Of a stretch of 50,357 nucleotides of DNA, positions 35,272 through 43,459 are shown piece by piece. A program made the position numbers and the translations under genes. A model generated the notes under the pieces. It was not told the DNA's origin. It searched no databases and saw only the letters and a program-made list of their open reading frames with translations. How positions within the stretch are numbered: position 1 is the first letter of the stretch; each line of letters begins with the position of its first letter. The stretch comes from Candidatus Marispirochaeta associata (GTDB taxonomy: Bacteria; Spirochaetota; Spirochaetia; JC444; Marispirochaetaceae), in NCBI GenBank assembly GCA_001749745.1, contig JWTM01000043.1:1-50357 (forward strand), given 5' to 3'.

Positions 35272-35911
35272 TCCTCTCCTCCGCCTCTTCCAACAGCTCC
35301 CGGGATGTCAGCAGATGCGCATGCATATGCCGTTCGGCCTGCTCCGCTTCGCCGGCGGCGATAGCCTCGAAGACCGCAACATGATCCTTATAGGAGATAA
35401 CCGGATCCCGCATGAAGCGGGTTATATTACTCAAGACGACCAGGCTGTAGGAGCTGATCATCCTGTAGAGCAGGTCGTTGCCGCTCAGGCGATGAATGGT
35501 CATATGGTAACGGTAATCAAGCTCGTAAATCGCCTTCTTGTCGTCGGCTTCGGCTACCTCGTGAAAGGATTCGAGGAGGGTCTTGAGCTCAGCCACGCCC
35601 TCGGGATCGGTCCGGAGCGCGGCATTATATGCACCCAGGGGTTCGAGACGAATACGGATATCGTAGATATCCTTCAATTGATCCAGACTGAGTTTCCGAA
35701 CGAAGGCTCCGCGCCGGGGAATAATCTCCACCAAAAGCTCTTTTTCGAGCTTTGTCAAAGCGGAGAGGATCGGCGTGCGCGAGACCCCGAGCCGCTCGGC
35801 GAGATCTTCCTGTACCAGTTTTTGTCCTGCCTCAAAGTCGCCCCGCAGGATCATCTCTTTGATGACGCTGTATACCTTTTCGGGAAGATCTTTATATTCA
35901 AGCTCAGTCAT
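35264..35911 (-). CDS. GntR/FCD-family regulator
   Basis: A 215-residue FadR-subfamily repressor with a winged helix (6-75; recognition helix LGVSRTPILSAL keeps the first Arg) and an FCD domain (85-210). It is 63 bp downstream of a TIM-barrel gene on the same strand and likely belongs to the operon, though this gap could hold its own promoter. The 22-bp palindrome upstream of tctC has the TTGTATACAA core typical of FCD-type operators and is the likely target. The ligand may be the transported acid or a catabolic intermediate. Confidence 0.9.
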   Translation of the reverse strand: MTELEYKDLPEKVYSVIKEMILRGDFEAGQKLVQEDLAERLGVSRTPILSALTKLEKELLVEIIPRRGAFVRKLSLDQLKDIYDIRIRLEPLGAYNAALRTDPEGVAELKTLLESFHEVAEADDKKAIYELDYRYHMTIHRLSGNDLLYRMISSYSLVVLSNITRFMRDPVISYKDHVAVFEAIAAGEAEQAERHMHAHLLTSRELLEEAEERNE

Positions 35912-35933
35912 TTCCCCGTACTATAATGGGGAA
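35912..35933 (-). promoter_or_regulatory. Inverted repeat abutting the upstream GntR start codon
   Basis: TTCCCC and GGGGAA with a 10-nt loop stand directly against the ATG at 35911. In RNA the hairpin would occlude the start region; in DNA it could bind a repressor. The ribosome-binding purines are part of the stem. Confidence 0.45.
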
Positions 35934-35973
35934 GAAAGCCCAGGTCAATTCCGGACCTCTTCCCCTCCTTATT

Positions 35974-36948
35974 CTATTTTAGAGAGAGGATCTCCTCTTC
36001 GATAAACCGCCAGGTCTTGAGATAGTCCCCGCCGGTGATAAGTCCTTCGAACTGCTTCAGATCGACTCGGTCGAGCAGGGCCCAGATCTTGTTGGTTACC
36101 CGGGCGTTCATCTCGAAAACACCCTGAATATCCCAACGTGTGGGCGAGGTATCCGAGGTAAGATAGTCGCTGTAGTTGAACTTCTTCAGGTAATAGAGGA
36201 ACTCCACATAGCCCAGCAGGTTCTGAGTTCCGACCATGTAGTCCCAGTCCCAGCGACCGTCGTTATCATTGATGTGGATATAGTAGGGTTTCCCGCTCTC
36301 CGCCAGCAGGGATACCGCCTCGGCGGGATTCTCATTTCCATAGGTGGAGTGACCGAAGTCGAGGGTAATACCGAGGTTCTCGGCCTTGATGTCGTTCAGT
36401 AGACAGAGGGCCTTGGAGCTGGTGTCGACGAAACAACGTCCCCGGGTCTCGGAGGGCTTGTACTCGATGAAGAGGGGCATCGCCGTATTGTGCGAGGCCG
36501 CCTCGCCGAAGGTCTCCACCAGATAGCGCCACATCTGTCCGTAGTCGCACTGAAAGTTGAACTCGTAGCCGTCGCCCAAAGGACAGCAGGTTACCTTATC
36601 CGCACCCACCTCGGCCGCATAGTCCTTGGCTTCCTTGATCAGTTTAACCGCTTTGGCCCGCACGCCGGCGTCGGTGGAGGTGAGCCCGCCGTTCCGGAAC
36701 TCCGGTTCGGCCTTCACATTGACGTTGATTGCGGCCACCGAGAGATTGTACTTCTGCAGAAGCTCTTTGAGCTCCGCCGCCGAAGGGACCTCGTAGGGAT
36801 AGACGACCTCGACGCCGTCGGTATCGGGCATGGATGCGATCATGGCGAACTTCTCGTCCAGACTGATCTTCTTATTGTACTCGTGAAAACGGTCCTTGGT
36901 TTGACTCAGAAACCCCGTAATGATTGCGCTTTTAACCTTGTTGGCCAT
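35974..36948 (-). CDS. TIM-barrel sugar isomerase/epimerase
   Basis: A 324-residue AP_endonuc_2/xylose-isomerase-like TIM barrel. Metal-binding residues are visible in PLFIEYKPSE, ITLDFGHSTYG and IHINDNDGRWDWD. Such proteins isomerise or epimerise sugars and keto-sugars, and the WDWD segment is typical of a rhamnose/sugar-isomerase-like branch. AAGGAG precedes the ATG. It lies 15 bp after the transketolase C subunit gene. The substrate is unknown; the operon suggests it works alongside transketolase and the other TIM barrel. Confidence 0.8.
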   Translation of the reverse strand: MANKVKSAIITGFLSQTKDRFHEYNKKISLDEKFAMIASMPDTDGVEVVYPYEVPSAAELKELLQKYNLSVAAINVNVKAEPEFRNGGLTSTDAGVRAKAVKLIKEAKDYAAEVGADKVTCCPLGDGYEFNFQCDYGQMWRYLVETFGEAASHNTAMPLFIEYKPSETRGRCFVDTSSKALCLLNDIKAENLGITLDFGHSTYGNENPAEAVSLLAESGKPYYIHINDNDGRWDWDYMVGTQNLLGYVEFLYYLKKFNYSDYLTSDTSPTRWDIQGVFEMNARVTNKIWALLDRVDLKQFEGLITGGDYLKTWRFIEEEILSLK

Positions 36949-36963
36949 AGGTACTCCTTTCTA

Positions 36964-37926
36964 TTAAGCCTTTTTCGCGACCAGCTTTTCCGCCGCGGGT
37001 ACAATTTGATTTACCGAAATGCCGTATTTATCGATAACCTTGAGATAGTTTCCCGATTCGCCGAAGGTGTCGGGAATGCCGAGGTTATCGAAGGGTACGG
37101 GCATGTTTTTCAGGAAATGAATCCCCATATCGTATCCCAGACCGTTCCGGGCCTGGTGATTCTCGGCGACCAAAAGGGCGCCGGTCTTCTTTACAGAAGC
37201 GGTAATTCCCTCAACGTCCCAGGGTTTGATCGAGTAGGCGTCGATAACCTCCGCCTCGATCCCCGCCGCGGCGAGCCGATCGGCCGCTTCCAGGGCCTGG
37301 AAGACGATATCCCCGTAGGAGACGATGGTAACGTCCTTTCCTGCCCGCAAGACCTTGCTGCCCCCTAAGGGGAAGCTCTCGTTCGGCTTGTAGAGCTCGA
37401 AGAGGGGGTCCCGCATCAGCCGAGTAAAGAAGGGGCCGGGGGTTTCCAGAGCCAAGTCCAACATCCCCGCCGCCGAGACCGGATCCGAGGGACAGACGAC
37501 CTTCATATTGGGGAGGGTCGACATAAAGGCGATATCCTCGGTGGCCTGGTGGGTCGCCCCGTCGATGGCCGCGGTCAGTCCGCCGTGGGAGGAGAGGAAC
37601 TTCACGTTCAGCTTCGGGTAACAGATGAAGGAACGAATCGCCTCCACCGCCCGCATGGTGATGAAGACGCCGTAACCGCAAACGATTACGCTGCGCCCTT
37701 CCATCGCGAAGCCCGCCGCCGAGGCGACCGTGTTGGATTCAGCGATTCCCATGTTGAAGTAGCGGTCGGGATAGGCGTCGCCGAACATGTATGAGTAGGT
37801 CGAGTAGCCGATATCCGACTCGAAGACCACGAAATCTTTATCTTTCTCGCCGTAGGCAACCATCCGGTCCGAGAAAGCTCGCCGGGTAGGTACCTTGGCC
37901 TTTTGCAGTTCTGCCGTCAGGGTCAT
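36964..37926 (-). CDS. Transketolase, C-terminal subunit
   Basis: A 320-residue subunit holding the pyrimidine-binding and C-terminal domains of a split transketolase. FNMGIAESNTVASAAGFAME carries the Glu that activates thiamine diphosphate, and ATHQATEDIAFM matches the family. The start overlaps the end of the N-terminal subunit gene by 4 bp (ATGA). It needs the neighbouring N subunit for activity and should transfer a two-carbon unit between sugars. Confidence 0.93.
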   Translation of the reverse strand: MTLTAELQKAKVPTRRAFSDRMVAYGEKDKDFVVFESDIGYSTYSYMFGDAYPDRYFNMGIAESNTVASAAGFAMEGRSVIVCGYGVFITMRAVEAIRSFICYPKLNVKFLSSHGGLTAAIDGATHQATEDIAFMSTLPNMKVVCPSDPVSAAGMLDLALETPGPFFTRLMRDPLFELYKPNESFPLGGSKVLRAGKDVTIVSYGDIVFQALEAADRLAAAGIEAEVIDAYSIKPWDVEGITASVKKTGALLVAENHQARNGLGYDMGIHFLKNMPVPFDNLGIPDTFGESGNYLKVIDKYGISVNQIVPAAEKLVAKKA

Positions 37927-38780
37927 TTAGCGCTCCCTCCCATTACTTCTTTCACAGCCTGAGCATACTGCTCGTCGTTCGGCGGCTTACCGTGCCAGGC
38001 CCGGTCGAGCTCCATGAAGCTGACGCCTTTGCCCTTCTTGGTATCCGCAATGATGCAGAAGGGCTTGCCTTTAAAATCCCGGGCCTCTTCGAGGGCCGCT
38101 ACGACCTGAGCCATGTCATGACCGTCGATCCGTTTCGTTTCCCAGCCGAAAGCCTGGAAGCGGGCTTCCACGTTCTCTACCGGCATAACATCCCTGGTGA
38201 AGCCGTCGTTCTGAACCTGGTTGTTGTCGACGATGGCCACCAGATTATCGAGCTTGAACTTGCTCGCCGCTTCGGCCGCCTCGTAAACCTGTCCTTCCTG
38301 AATCTCCCCGTCCCCGAGCATGGTATAGACGGTATACTCCTGCTTCAGGAATTTCCCTTCCAGTGCCATCCCGACGGCCATACTGATACCCTGCCCCAGG
38401 GAGCCGGTGGTCGCCTCGATTCCGGGAGCCTTGTCCTTGACCGGGTGTCCCTGCAGGCGGGATTCAAACTGCCTGAGGGTCTTGAGCTCCTCCACCGGAA
38501 AGTAGCCTCTGAGCGCCAGCGCTCCGTAGAGCACCGGACAGGCGTGTCCCTTGGAGAGGACGAAGCGGTCCCGTTCCTTCCAGCGCGGTTCTTCAGGCCG
38601 AATCCGCATAATGTCAAAATAGAGAGCGGTTACCATATCCGCCGCTGAGAGCGATCCTCCGGGATGACCCGACTGCACATGATGTATCATGGTCAGAATC
38701 TGGTATCGAAGCTCTCGGGCCTTCTCTTTTAGGCTTTCAACTCGTGCCGCGTCTACCGCGGTAGCTGTCGCCGTAGCCAT
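37923..38780 (-). CDS. Transketolase, N-terminal subunit
   Basis: A 285-residue subunit with the thiamine-diphosphate-binding domain. HHVQSGHPGGSLSAADMV, the GDGEIQEGQVYEAAEAA signature and DNNQ are standard. It is paired with the C subunit gene and the two together equal one full transketolase. Split forms of this kind serve specialised catabolic pathways, such as apulose 4-phosphate or sulfosugar cleavage, as well as the pentose phosphate route. Three bases separate it from the TIM-barrel gene upstream. Confidence 0.93.
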   Translation of the reverse strand: MATATATAVDAARVESLKEKARELRYQILTMIHHVQSGHPGGSLSAADMVTALYFDIMRIRPEEPRWKERDRFVLSKGHACPVLYGALALRGYFPVEELKTLRQFESRLQGHPVKDKAPGIEATTGSLGQGISMAVGMALEGKFLKQEYTVYTMLGDGEIQEGQVYEAAEAASKFKLDNLVAIVDNNQVQNDGFTRDVMPVENVEARFQAFGWETKRIDGHDMAQVVAALEEARDFKGKPFCIIADTKKGKGVSFMELDRAWHGKPPNDEQYAQAVKEVMGGSAK

Positions 38781-38783
38781 TCT

Positions 38784-39635
38784 TTACACTCCTTCCGTAT
38801 TCACACTCCGCATCTCCCTCGTCAGGGCGATACAGCTATTCAACGCGTTCCGGTAGACCTTTTCAGTTTCGTCCGGTTCGCAAATGATTTCCAAATCCCA
38901 CGCACCCCGATACGAACTCGCATCGAGGGCGGAAAAAACCTCGGACCACGCTATCGTCCCTTCCCCGGGAGGATGAGAACCGTTGGTGATGCCGTCGTTA
39001 TCGCAGATATGAGTAGCGAAGATCCGGTGGTTCCGGATCAGCCTCGGGAGATCGAATCCCGCCGCATGGAAATGGCCTGTGTCCAGGTTGAGTCCCGCAT
39101 CGGCGAACTCATCCGTACCCAGGAGCCATTCCAACGCTTCAGGACTGCCGCCCATGCTTCCGGGCAGTACCTCGATCGCTATCTGCAGATCCCTCACCGT
39201 GAAGGGCGTCGCTATACGCTTCCATTGTCGAAGAAACGCCTTCCGGGAGGAATCCTCCTCCGGCTCGCCCGCAAAGGGCGGCAAGGGAATCGAGACGGTC
39301 TTCACCGCGGGAAATTCTTCCGTAATCGCGGCGATCCGCTCCGCCGACTCAGCCCAGCTTGCATCCGCACAGACCTCGACCGATGCGAGGCCATGCAGCA
39401 GGCAGTGGGCGACGAAAACCTCCGCCGAGAGGGAAGAGCCGCGCAATGTCCTCCGCAGAGAGGAGGCGCTTACCGCTTCCCATAGATCAATCTTACGTGT
39501 CTCGAAGATCTCCAGCTGGAGGCTCTCGAAACCGGCCGCTTCGATGCGGGGAATCTCCCGCTCGATCTCGGCCGGCCCGAAGCCGCCGCCGTAGCGGGAG
39601 ATCATCCAGGCCGGCGAAACGCCCCAGCGAATCAT
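38784..39635 (-). CDS. TIM-barrel sugar isomerase/epimerase
   Basis: A 283-residue xylose-isomerase-like TIM barrel. Metal-site blocks are QIAIEVLPGS, LNLDTGHFH, ATHICDNDG and DLEIICE, with Glu, Asp, His and Glu as expected. It is only distantly related to the other TIM-barrel protein of the operon. ATG 39635 is 4 bp after the tctA stop codon; the frame extends upstream into tctA, but MIRWGVSPAWM is the natural start of the fold. The substrate is unknown, perhaps the first intermediate after import. Confidence 0.85.
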   Translation of the reverse strand: MIRWGVSPAWMISRYGGGFGPAEIEREIPRIEAAGFESLQLEIFETRKIDLWEAVSASSLRRTLRGSSLSAEVFVAHCLLHGLASVEVCADASWAESAERIAAITEEFPAVKTVSIPLPPFAGEPEEDSSRKAFLRQWKRIATPFTVRDLQIAIEVLPGSMGGSPEALEWLLGTDEFADAGLNLDTGHFHAAGFDLPRLIRNHRIFATHICDNDGITNGSHPPGEGTIAWSEVFSALDASSYRGAWDLEIICEPDETEKVYRNALNSCIALTREMRSVNTEGV

Positions 39636-39639
39636 CGAC

Positions 39640-41193
39640 CTAGTCCTGACTCTTTCCGGCCTTCTTCCGCCGGCTAAAGAGGGTCGCCACAACCCGGTTC
39701 TGAAGAGCCTTTACCGCCGGTATCTGGCTGATCATCATGTAGGCGATGACCAGGAAGAGGATTAACGCCACCGGACGGGTAAAGACCGGCAGGAAGCTTC
39801 CCTTGGATACCATCAGCGCCCGGCGCAGGTTGGTATCGCACATCTCGCCCAGGATCACACCGATTACCAGGGGGGCGATCGGGTACTTCATCTCGGTCAG
39901 GAAGTAGGCCATGAAGCCTACCGGCAGCATCAGGAACAGGTTGAAGACGTTGGTTCCCAAGGCGTACGAACCGATCACGCAGAGGACGCCGATTACCGGC
40001 ATAAAGATGCTGATCGGTATCTTCAAGACCTTGATCACCTGCTTGGCCAGAAAGATTCCGCAGATCCACATGGTGAACGAGGCTAAAAGCAGGATCGCGG
40101 TAATCTGCAGGTAGAATCCGGGATGGTCGATGTTGAGCATCGGACCGGGATTGAAGCCGTGCAGGAGCAGCGCGCCTAAGAGCATCGCCGCCGGAGGGCT
40201 TCCCGGAACACCGAGGCTCAAGAGCGGAATCATCGCCCCGCCGATACAGGCGTTGTTGGCCGTCTCGGTGGCTACTACAGCCTCCTCGACGCCGGTTCCG
40301 AAGAGTTCCGGATGCTTGCTCGAGTTTTTCGCCGTACCGTAGGAGACCCAGCCGGCGATATCCTCGCCGATACCGGGGACCGCCCCGATGCCGACGCCTA
40401 TCAGGGCCGAACGGACAATATTCTTGAAGTTCTTACCGATAGTACGCCATTCGGGCACGATGCGGTTTACCTCGGCCATCTCGCCGTACTTCATGTTATC
40501 CCTGAGGGTCTGCATGATCTGGGGGATACCGAAAGCGCCGATCAGCACCGGCACCAGGTCGAGGCCCGAATCGAGTTCGGAGTACCCAAAGGTAAAGCGC
40601 GGGTAGTTCTGCAGGCCGTCACGGCCGATGGTCGCCATCCAGAGGCCGATGAAGCCGGCGATCCAGCCCTTGATCACCAGATCGTGACTGGTCAAGGTGC
40701 CGGAGATCACGATCCCGAAGAGGGCCAGGAGGAAGAACTCGAAGGAGGTAAACTCCAGGGCCAGGGCCGAGATAATCGGTGAGAAGGCGACCACGAAGAT
40801 CATGCCGATGAAGGTACCGATGGCCGACGCGGTTGTCGTTAAACCAAGGGCTCGGCCGGCGTAGCCCTTTTTAGCCAGGGGGTAGCCGTCCATGGCGGTA
40901 GCCGCGGCGGCCGCGGTGCCGGGAATATTGACCAGGATGGCGGTATAGGATCCGCCGTAGACCCCGCCCACATAGATGCCCATCAGGGCCACCATGGCGG
41001 TCGCCGGGGACATCCCGTAGGTGAGGGTCGTCAACAGGGCTACTCCCAGGGTGGCCGTCAGGCCGGGGGTAGCGCCGAAGATAATTCCCATTATGACCGA
41101 TCCGAAGAGGAGTAGTATCGCTACCGGATCTACGATTAAGTGTCCTATCTCTACCGCAAACTGCTGCAGAGCTGCAAAGGCTAAATCAAGCAT
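39640..41193 (-). CDS. tctA: Tripartite tricarboxylate transporter, large permease TctA
   Basis: A 517-residue membrane protein with about 11-12 helices and the TctA signature GATPGLTATLGVALL near residue 40. It is the main translocation subunit of a secondary uptake system driven by ion gradients, working with TctB and the TctC binding protein. Known substrates are citrate, other carboxylates and, in some relatives, sulfonates or sugar acids. The gene is 9 bp after tctB. Confidence 0.93.
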   Translation of the reverse strand: MLDLAFAALQQFAVEIGHLIVDPVAILLLFGSVIMGIIFGATPGLTATLGVALLTTLTYGMSPATAMVALMGIYVGGVYGGSYTAILVNIPGTAAAAATAMDGYPLAKKGYAGRALGLTTTASAIGTFIGMIFVVAFSPIISALALEFTSFEFFLLALFGIVISGTLTSHDLVIKGWIAGFIGLWMATIGRDGLQNYPRFTFGYSELDSGLDLVPVLIGAFGIPQIMQTLRDNMKYGEMAEVNRIVPEWRTIGKNFKNIVRSALIGVGIGAVPGIGEDIAGWVSYGTAKNSSKHPELFGTGVEEAVVATETANNACIGGAMIPLLSLGVPGSPPAAMLLGALLLHGFNPGPMLNIDHPGFYLQITAILLLASFTMWICGIFLAKQVIKVLKIPISIFMPVIGVLCVIGSYALGTNVFNLFLMLPVGFMAYFLTEMKYPIAPLVIGVILGEMCDTNLRRALMVSKGSFLPVFTRPVALILFLVIAYMMISQIPAVKALQNRVVATLFSRRKKAGKSQD

Positions 41194-41202
41194 TACGTTC
41201 CC

Positions 41203-41952
41203 CTAATATTTGATCGCGTAGTAGATCATGTTCATCGGGCTTAAGATCAGCCCCTCATTGGGCAGCGGCACCAGCAGGAAGTAGCGGAATACCGGACAGA
41301 GAAAGAGGGGCGTGACGATAGATACGATCAAGACCGTACGTACCTTCTTGAGCTGCAGTCCTTCCGCCTTGGCCAGGCGCCGGGCGTAGATCACCATACC
41401 GACGAATGCTAAAAGGAAGATCACGTCGCTGACGGCTATATAACCTTGGTTGACTACATTCAGGAGTCCCGTGGCCGCCATCAGGATCAGTACGGCGCAT
41501 TCAATCGCAAAGTAGAGGGTCAACTTCCGCATCAGCGCGTCGTTCTCCATGTAGAAGACGGTGCTGATGAAGAAGAGGAAGGTCATGATCGCGATAAAAA
41601 AATCCACAAAGGGGATGAACAGATATATGAACGCCAACAGCGCCAGGGCGATAACCAGTACGCGCTGATTTTTTTCACTAATTTTTTGAGAAAAGAATTC
41701 TCCCGCGGAACCCGAGAGCGCCTTGAGGGCCCCCGCTTTTATGGCCACGCCCATCAGGGCGACGGAGAGCAGGATAATCGCCGCGCCGACGATCAGCGGA
41801 AAGAGGGCGGGAGCTACATACCAGTGGGTCTGCACGCCGCCGTAGGCCGCTTCCATGGGCATACCGAAGGCCCGCATTACGATAAAGAGGCCGAAGGCAA
41901 GCAGAATAACGCTGGTGATAAAATCAGATTGTCTCTGATTGGACTGTTCCAT
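41203..41952 (-). CDS. tctB: Tripartite tricarboxylate transporter, small permease TctB
   Basis: A 249-residue membrane protein with N-terminal SDFITSVILLAFGLFIV and several further helices. It is longer than many TctB proteins, which usually have four helices in about 150-200 residues; here an extra C-terminal helix pair is present. It forms the membrane complex with TctA. A strong hairpin separates it from tctC upstream. Confidence 0.85.
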   Translation of the reverse strand: MEQSNQRQSDFITSVILLAFGLFIVMRAFGMPMEAAYGGVQTHWYVAPALFPLIVGAAIILLSVALMGVAIKAGALKALSGSAGEFFSQKISEKNQRVLVIALALLAFIYLFIPFVDFFIAIMTFLFFISTVFYMENDALMRKLTLYFAIECAVLILMAATGLLNVVNQGYIAVSDVIFLLAFVGMVIYARRLAKAEGLQLKKVRTVLIVSIVTPLFLCPVFRYFLLVPLPNEGLILSPMNMIYYAIKY

Positions 41953-41977
41953 TTCGAAAAAACCTCATCTTTTAAGC

Positions 41978-42002
41978 GGGCATCGGCTTAATGCCGATGC
42001 CC
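41978..42002 (-). promoter_or_regulatory. Intercistronic hairpin between tctC and tctB
   Basis: GGGCATCGGC and GCCGATGCCC form a perfect 10-bp stem with a 5-nt loop, 42 bp after the tctC stop. No T-run follows. Such hairpins commonly protect the mRNA of highly expressed binding proteins and reduce expression of the genes behind. Confidence 0.8.
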
Positions 42003-42043
42003 TTGAATCTTCAGCTTTCTCCCTAACAAAAAGGGGGATTCCT

Positions 42044-43066
42044 CTACGGTTTCGGGATGTTCAGGTCTGCAGGATTTACGTCGGCTGCGCCGAGCTCCCA
42101 CAGGGTCCATGCAAAGTTGGATTCGAGCTGAGCGAATACCTCATTAGCCTCGGGACCGCGCTTGCCGGAGAGAACGTAGAACTTCTCTTGGCCGAACTTT
42201 TTAACTGCATCGGAAGCCATGGCCTCGTCGAATGCCGCGTAGAGCACCTCTTTCTTCTCCTGAGCGACGTCGGCGGGTACCGCAAAGCCGATGGACTGTG
42301 CCAGGGGCAGGTACTCGGAGAGATCGGGGTAGGAGTCGAAGGCGGAGGGGATCTCCATTCCGTCGAGGGTGAAGCTGTCGGGAGTCAGCATGCCCAAGGG
42401 GCGCAGCTTTCCGCCGCGGATCAGCTCGGCCTGTTCGGCGACGGAGGTAACGATAACCGAGATCTCACCGGTCATGGCTGCATTCTGCGAAGGAGCGGAA
42501 CCGTCGTAGGGGATGAAGTTGAACTTCGCACCGGAACCGTTCTCGAGAGCAAGCAGGTTCAGGTGGTGGATCGATCCGGAACCGGAAGCGCCGGCGCGGA
42601 TGGTGCCCTTGTCGGCCTTAGCGGCTTCGAGCAGATCCTCGATGGTCTCGTAGGGGGAGTCGGGATTGACCGAAACAACGTCCGGGGAACCGCCGATAAT
42701 GAAGGTATCCCATACATTGAAGCGGTTGCTCCAGGCGCCCTTAACACCGGCGGTTACATTCGACTCGGAAAGACCGGTCAGGGTGTAGCCGTCGTGGGCG
42801 GCGCTGTAGCCGTAGGTCATACCGACGGAACCGGCGGCACCACCGGTCTTGTTGATGACGTTGACATTGACGCCCAGAGCCTTGGACATCTCTGCCATGA
42901 CGACGCGGTTACAGACGTCGGTACCGCCGCCGGCACCCCATACAACTACGGTGGTGATGTCGCGAGCGGGATAATCGATATCCGCACCGGCGGTTTCAGC
43001 TTCGCCGCCGGCGAAGGCCAGACCGCCAACCATCAATACAAGAGCGAGCACGAAAAGTTTCCTCAT
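42044..43066 (-). CDS. tctC: TctC/Bug-family substrate-binding protein
   Basis: A 340-residue periplasmic receptor with a signal peptide of about 20-24 residues (MRKLFVLALVLMVGGLAFAG). The mature part has the two-lobed Bug fold signature (ITTVVVWGAGGGTDVCNRVV and FIPYDGSAPSQNAAMTGEI). It captures the organic anion for the TctAB permease. TAAGGAGG lies 6 nt before the ATG, and a 22-bp palindrome overlaps the promoter, so it is the first gene of the regulated operon. Confidence 0.93.
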   Translation of the reverse strand: MRKLFVLALVLMVGGLAFAGGEAETAGADIDYPARDITTVVVWGAGGGTDVCNRVVMAEMSKALGVNVNVINKTGGAAGSVGMTYGYSAAHDGYTLTGLSESNVTAGVKGAWSNRFNVWDTFIIGGSPDVVSVNPDSPYETIEDLLEAAKADKGTIRAGASGSGSIHHLNLLALENGSGAKFNFIPYDGSAPSQNAAMTGEISVIVTSVAEQAELIRGGKLRPLGMLTPDSFTLDGMEIPSAFDSYPDLSEYLPLAQSIGFAVPADVAQEKKEVLYAAFDEAMASDAVKKFGQEKFYVLSGKRGPEANEVFAQLESNFAWTLWELGAADVNPADLNIPKP

Positions 43067-43091
43067 ACATTTCCTCCTTAGGATTGGTATG

Positions 43092-43136
43092 AAAATATTG
43101 TATACAATATTTTAGCATGCATCTGGGAGCTGTCAA
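43092..43136 (-). promoter_or_regulatory. Promoter and GntR-type operator of the tct-transketolase operon
   Basis: On the minus strand, TTGACA (43136-43131), a 16-bp spacer and TAAAAT (43114-43109) form the promoter. A perfect 22-bp palindrome with core ATTGTATACAAT occupies 43092-43113, covering the -10 box and start site. It has the TTGTATACAA pattern bound by FCD-type GntR proteins, two of which are encoded at the end of the operon. Confidence 0.85.
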
Positions 43137-43191
43137 GAAAAAGTTTCAATTTTTTTTCTTATCCGGCGCGCTTTCGATTTCACCTCGGCCA

Positions 43192-43200
43192 TGCTATAAT
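43192..43200 (+). promoter_or_regulatory. Extended -10 promoter
   Basis: TGCTATAAT is a perfect extended -10 element 28 bp before the ATG at 43229. The -35 region is weak. GGAAGGA follows as ribosome-binding site. Confidence 0.65.
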
Positions 43201-43228
43201 GCCGCACTACATCGCGGAAGGATAGAGT

Positions 43229-43447
43229 ATGGGAGAGTGTGAATTCATCGAGAAATGCCCATTCTTCAACGGGGCGCTGAAAGGCGACGAAGCGAAGATC
43301 GAGGCGATGAAAGATAAATATTGCCGCAGCAACAACCTTAACTGCGCCCGCTATATGGTAGCCAATGCCATCGGCAAGGAGAAGATGCCTCCGGATCTCT
43401 TTCCGGACGAGAAAGAGCGGGCCTACCAACGCATCGCCGAGGATTAA
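43229..43447 (+). CDS. Four-cysteine miniprotein
   Basis: A 72-residue cytoplasmic protein with Cys4, Cys10, Cys32 and Cys39 arranged C-x5-C-x21-C-x6-C (CEFIEKCPFF, KYCRSNNLNCARYM). This resembles a small cysteine motif found alone or next to signalling proteins in several phyla, and suggests a bound zinc or iron-sulfur cluster. The rest is helical and ends with PDLFPDEKERAYQRIAED. It has its own promoter and ribosome-binding site and converges on a histidine kinase gene. The function is unknown. Confidence 0.7.
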   Translation: MGECEFIEKCPFFNGALKGDEAKIEAMKDKYCRSNNLNCARYMVANAIGKEKMPPDLFPDEKERAYQRIAED

Positions 43448-43459
43448 TTCAGATATAGA

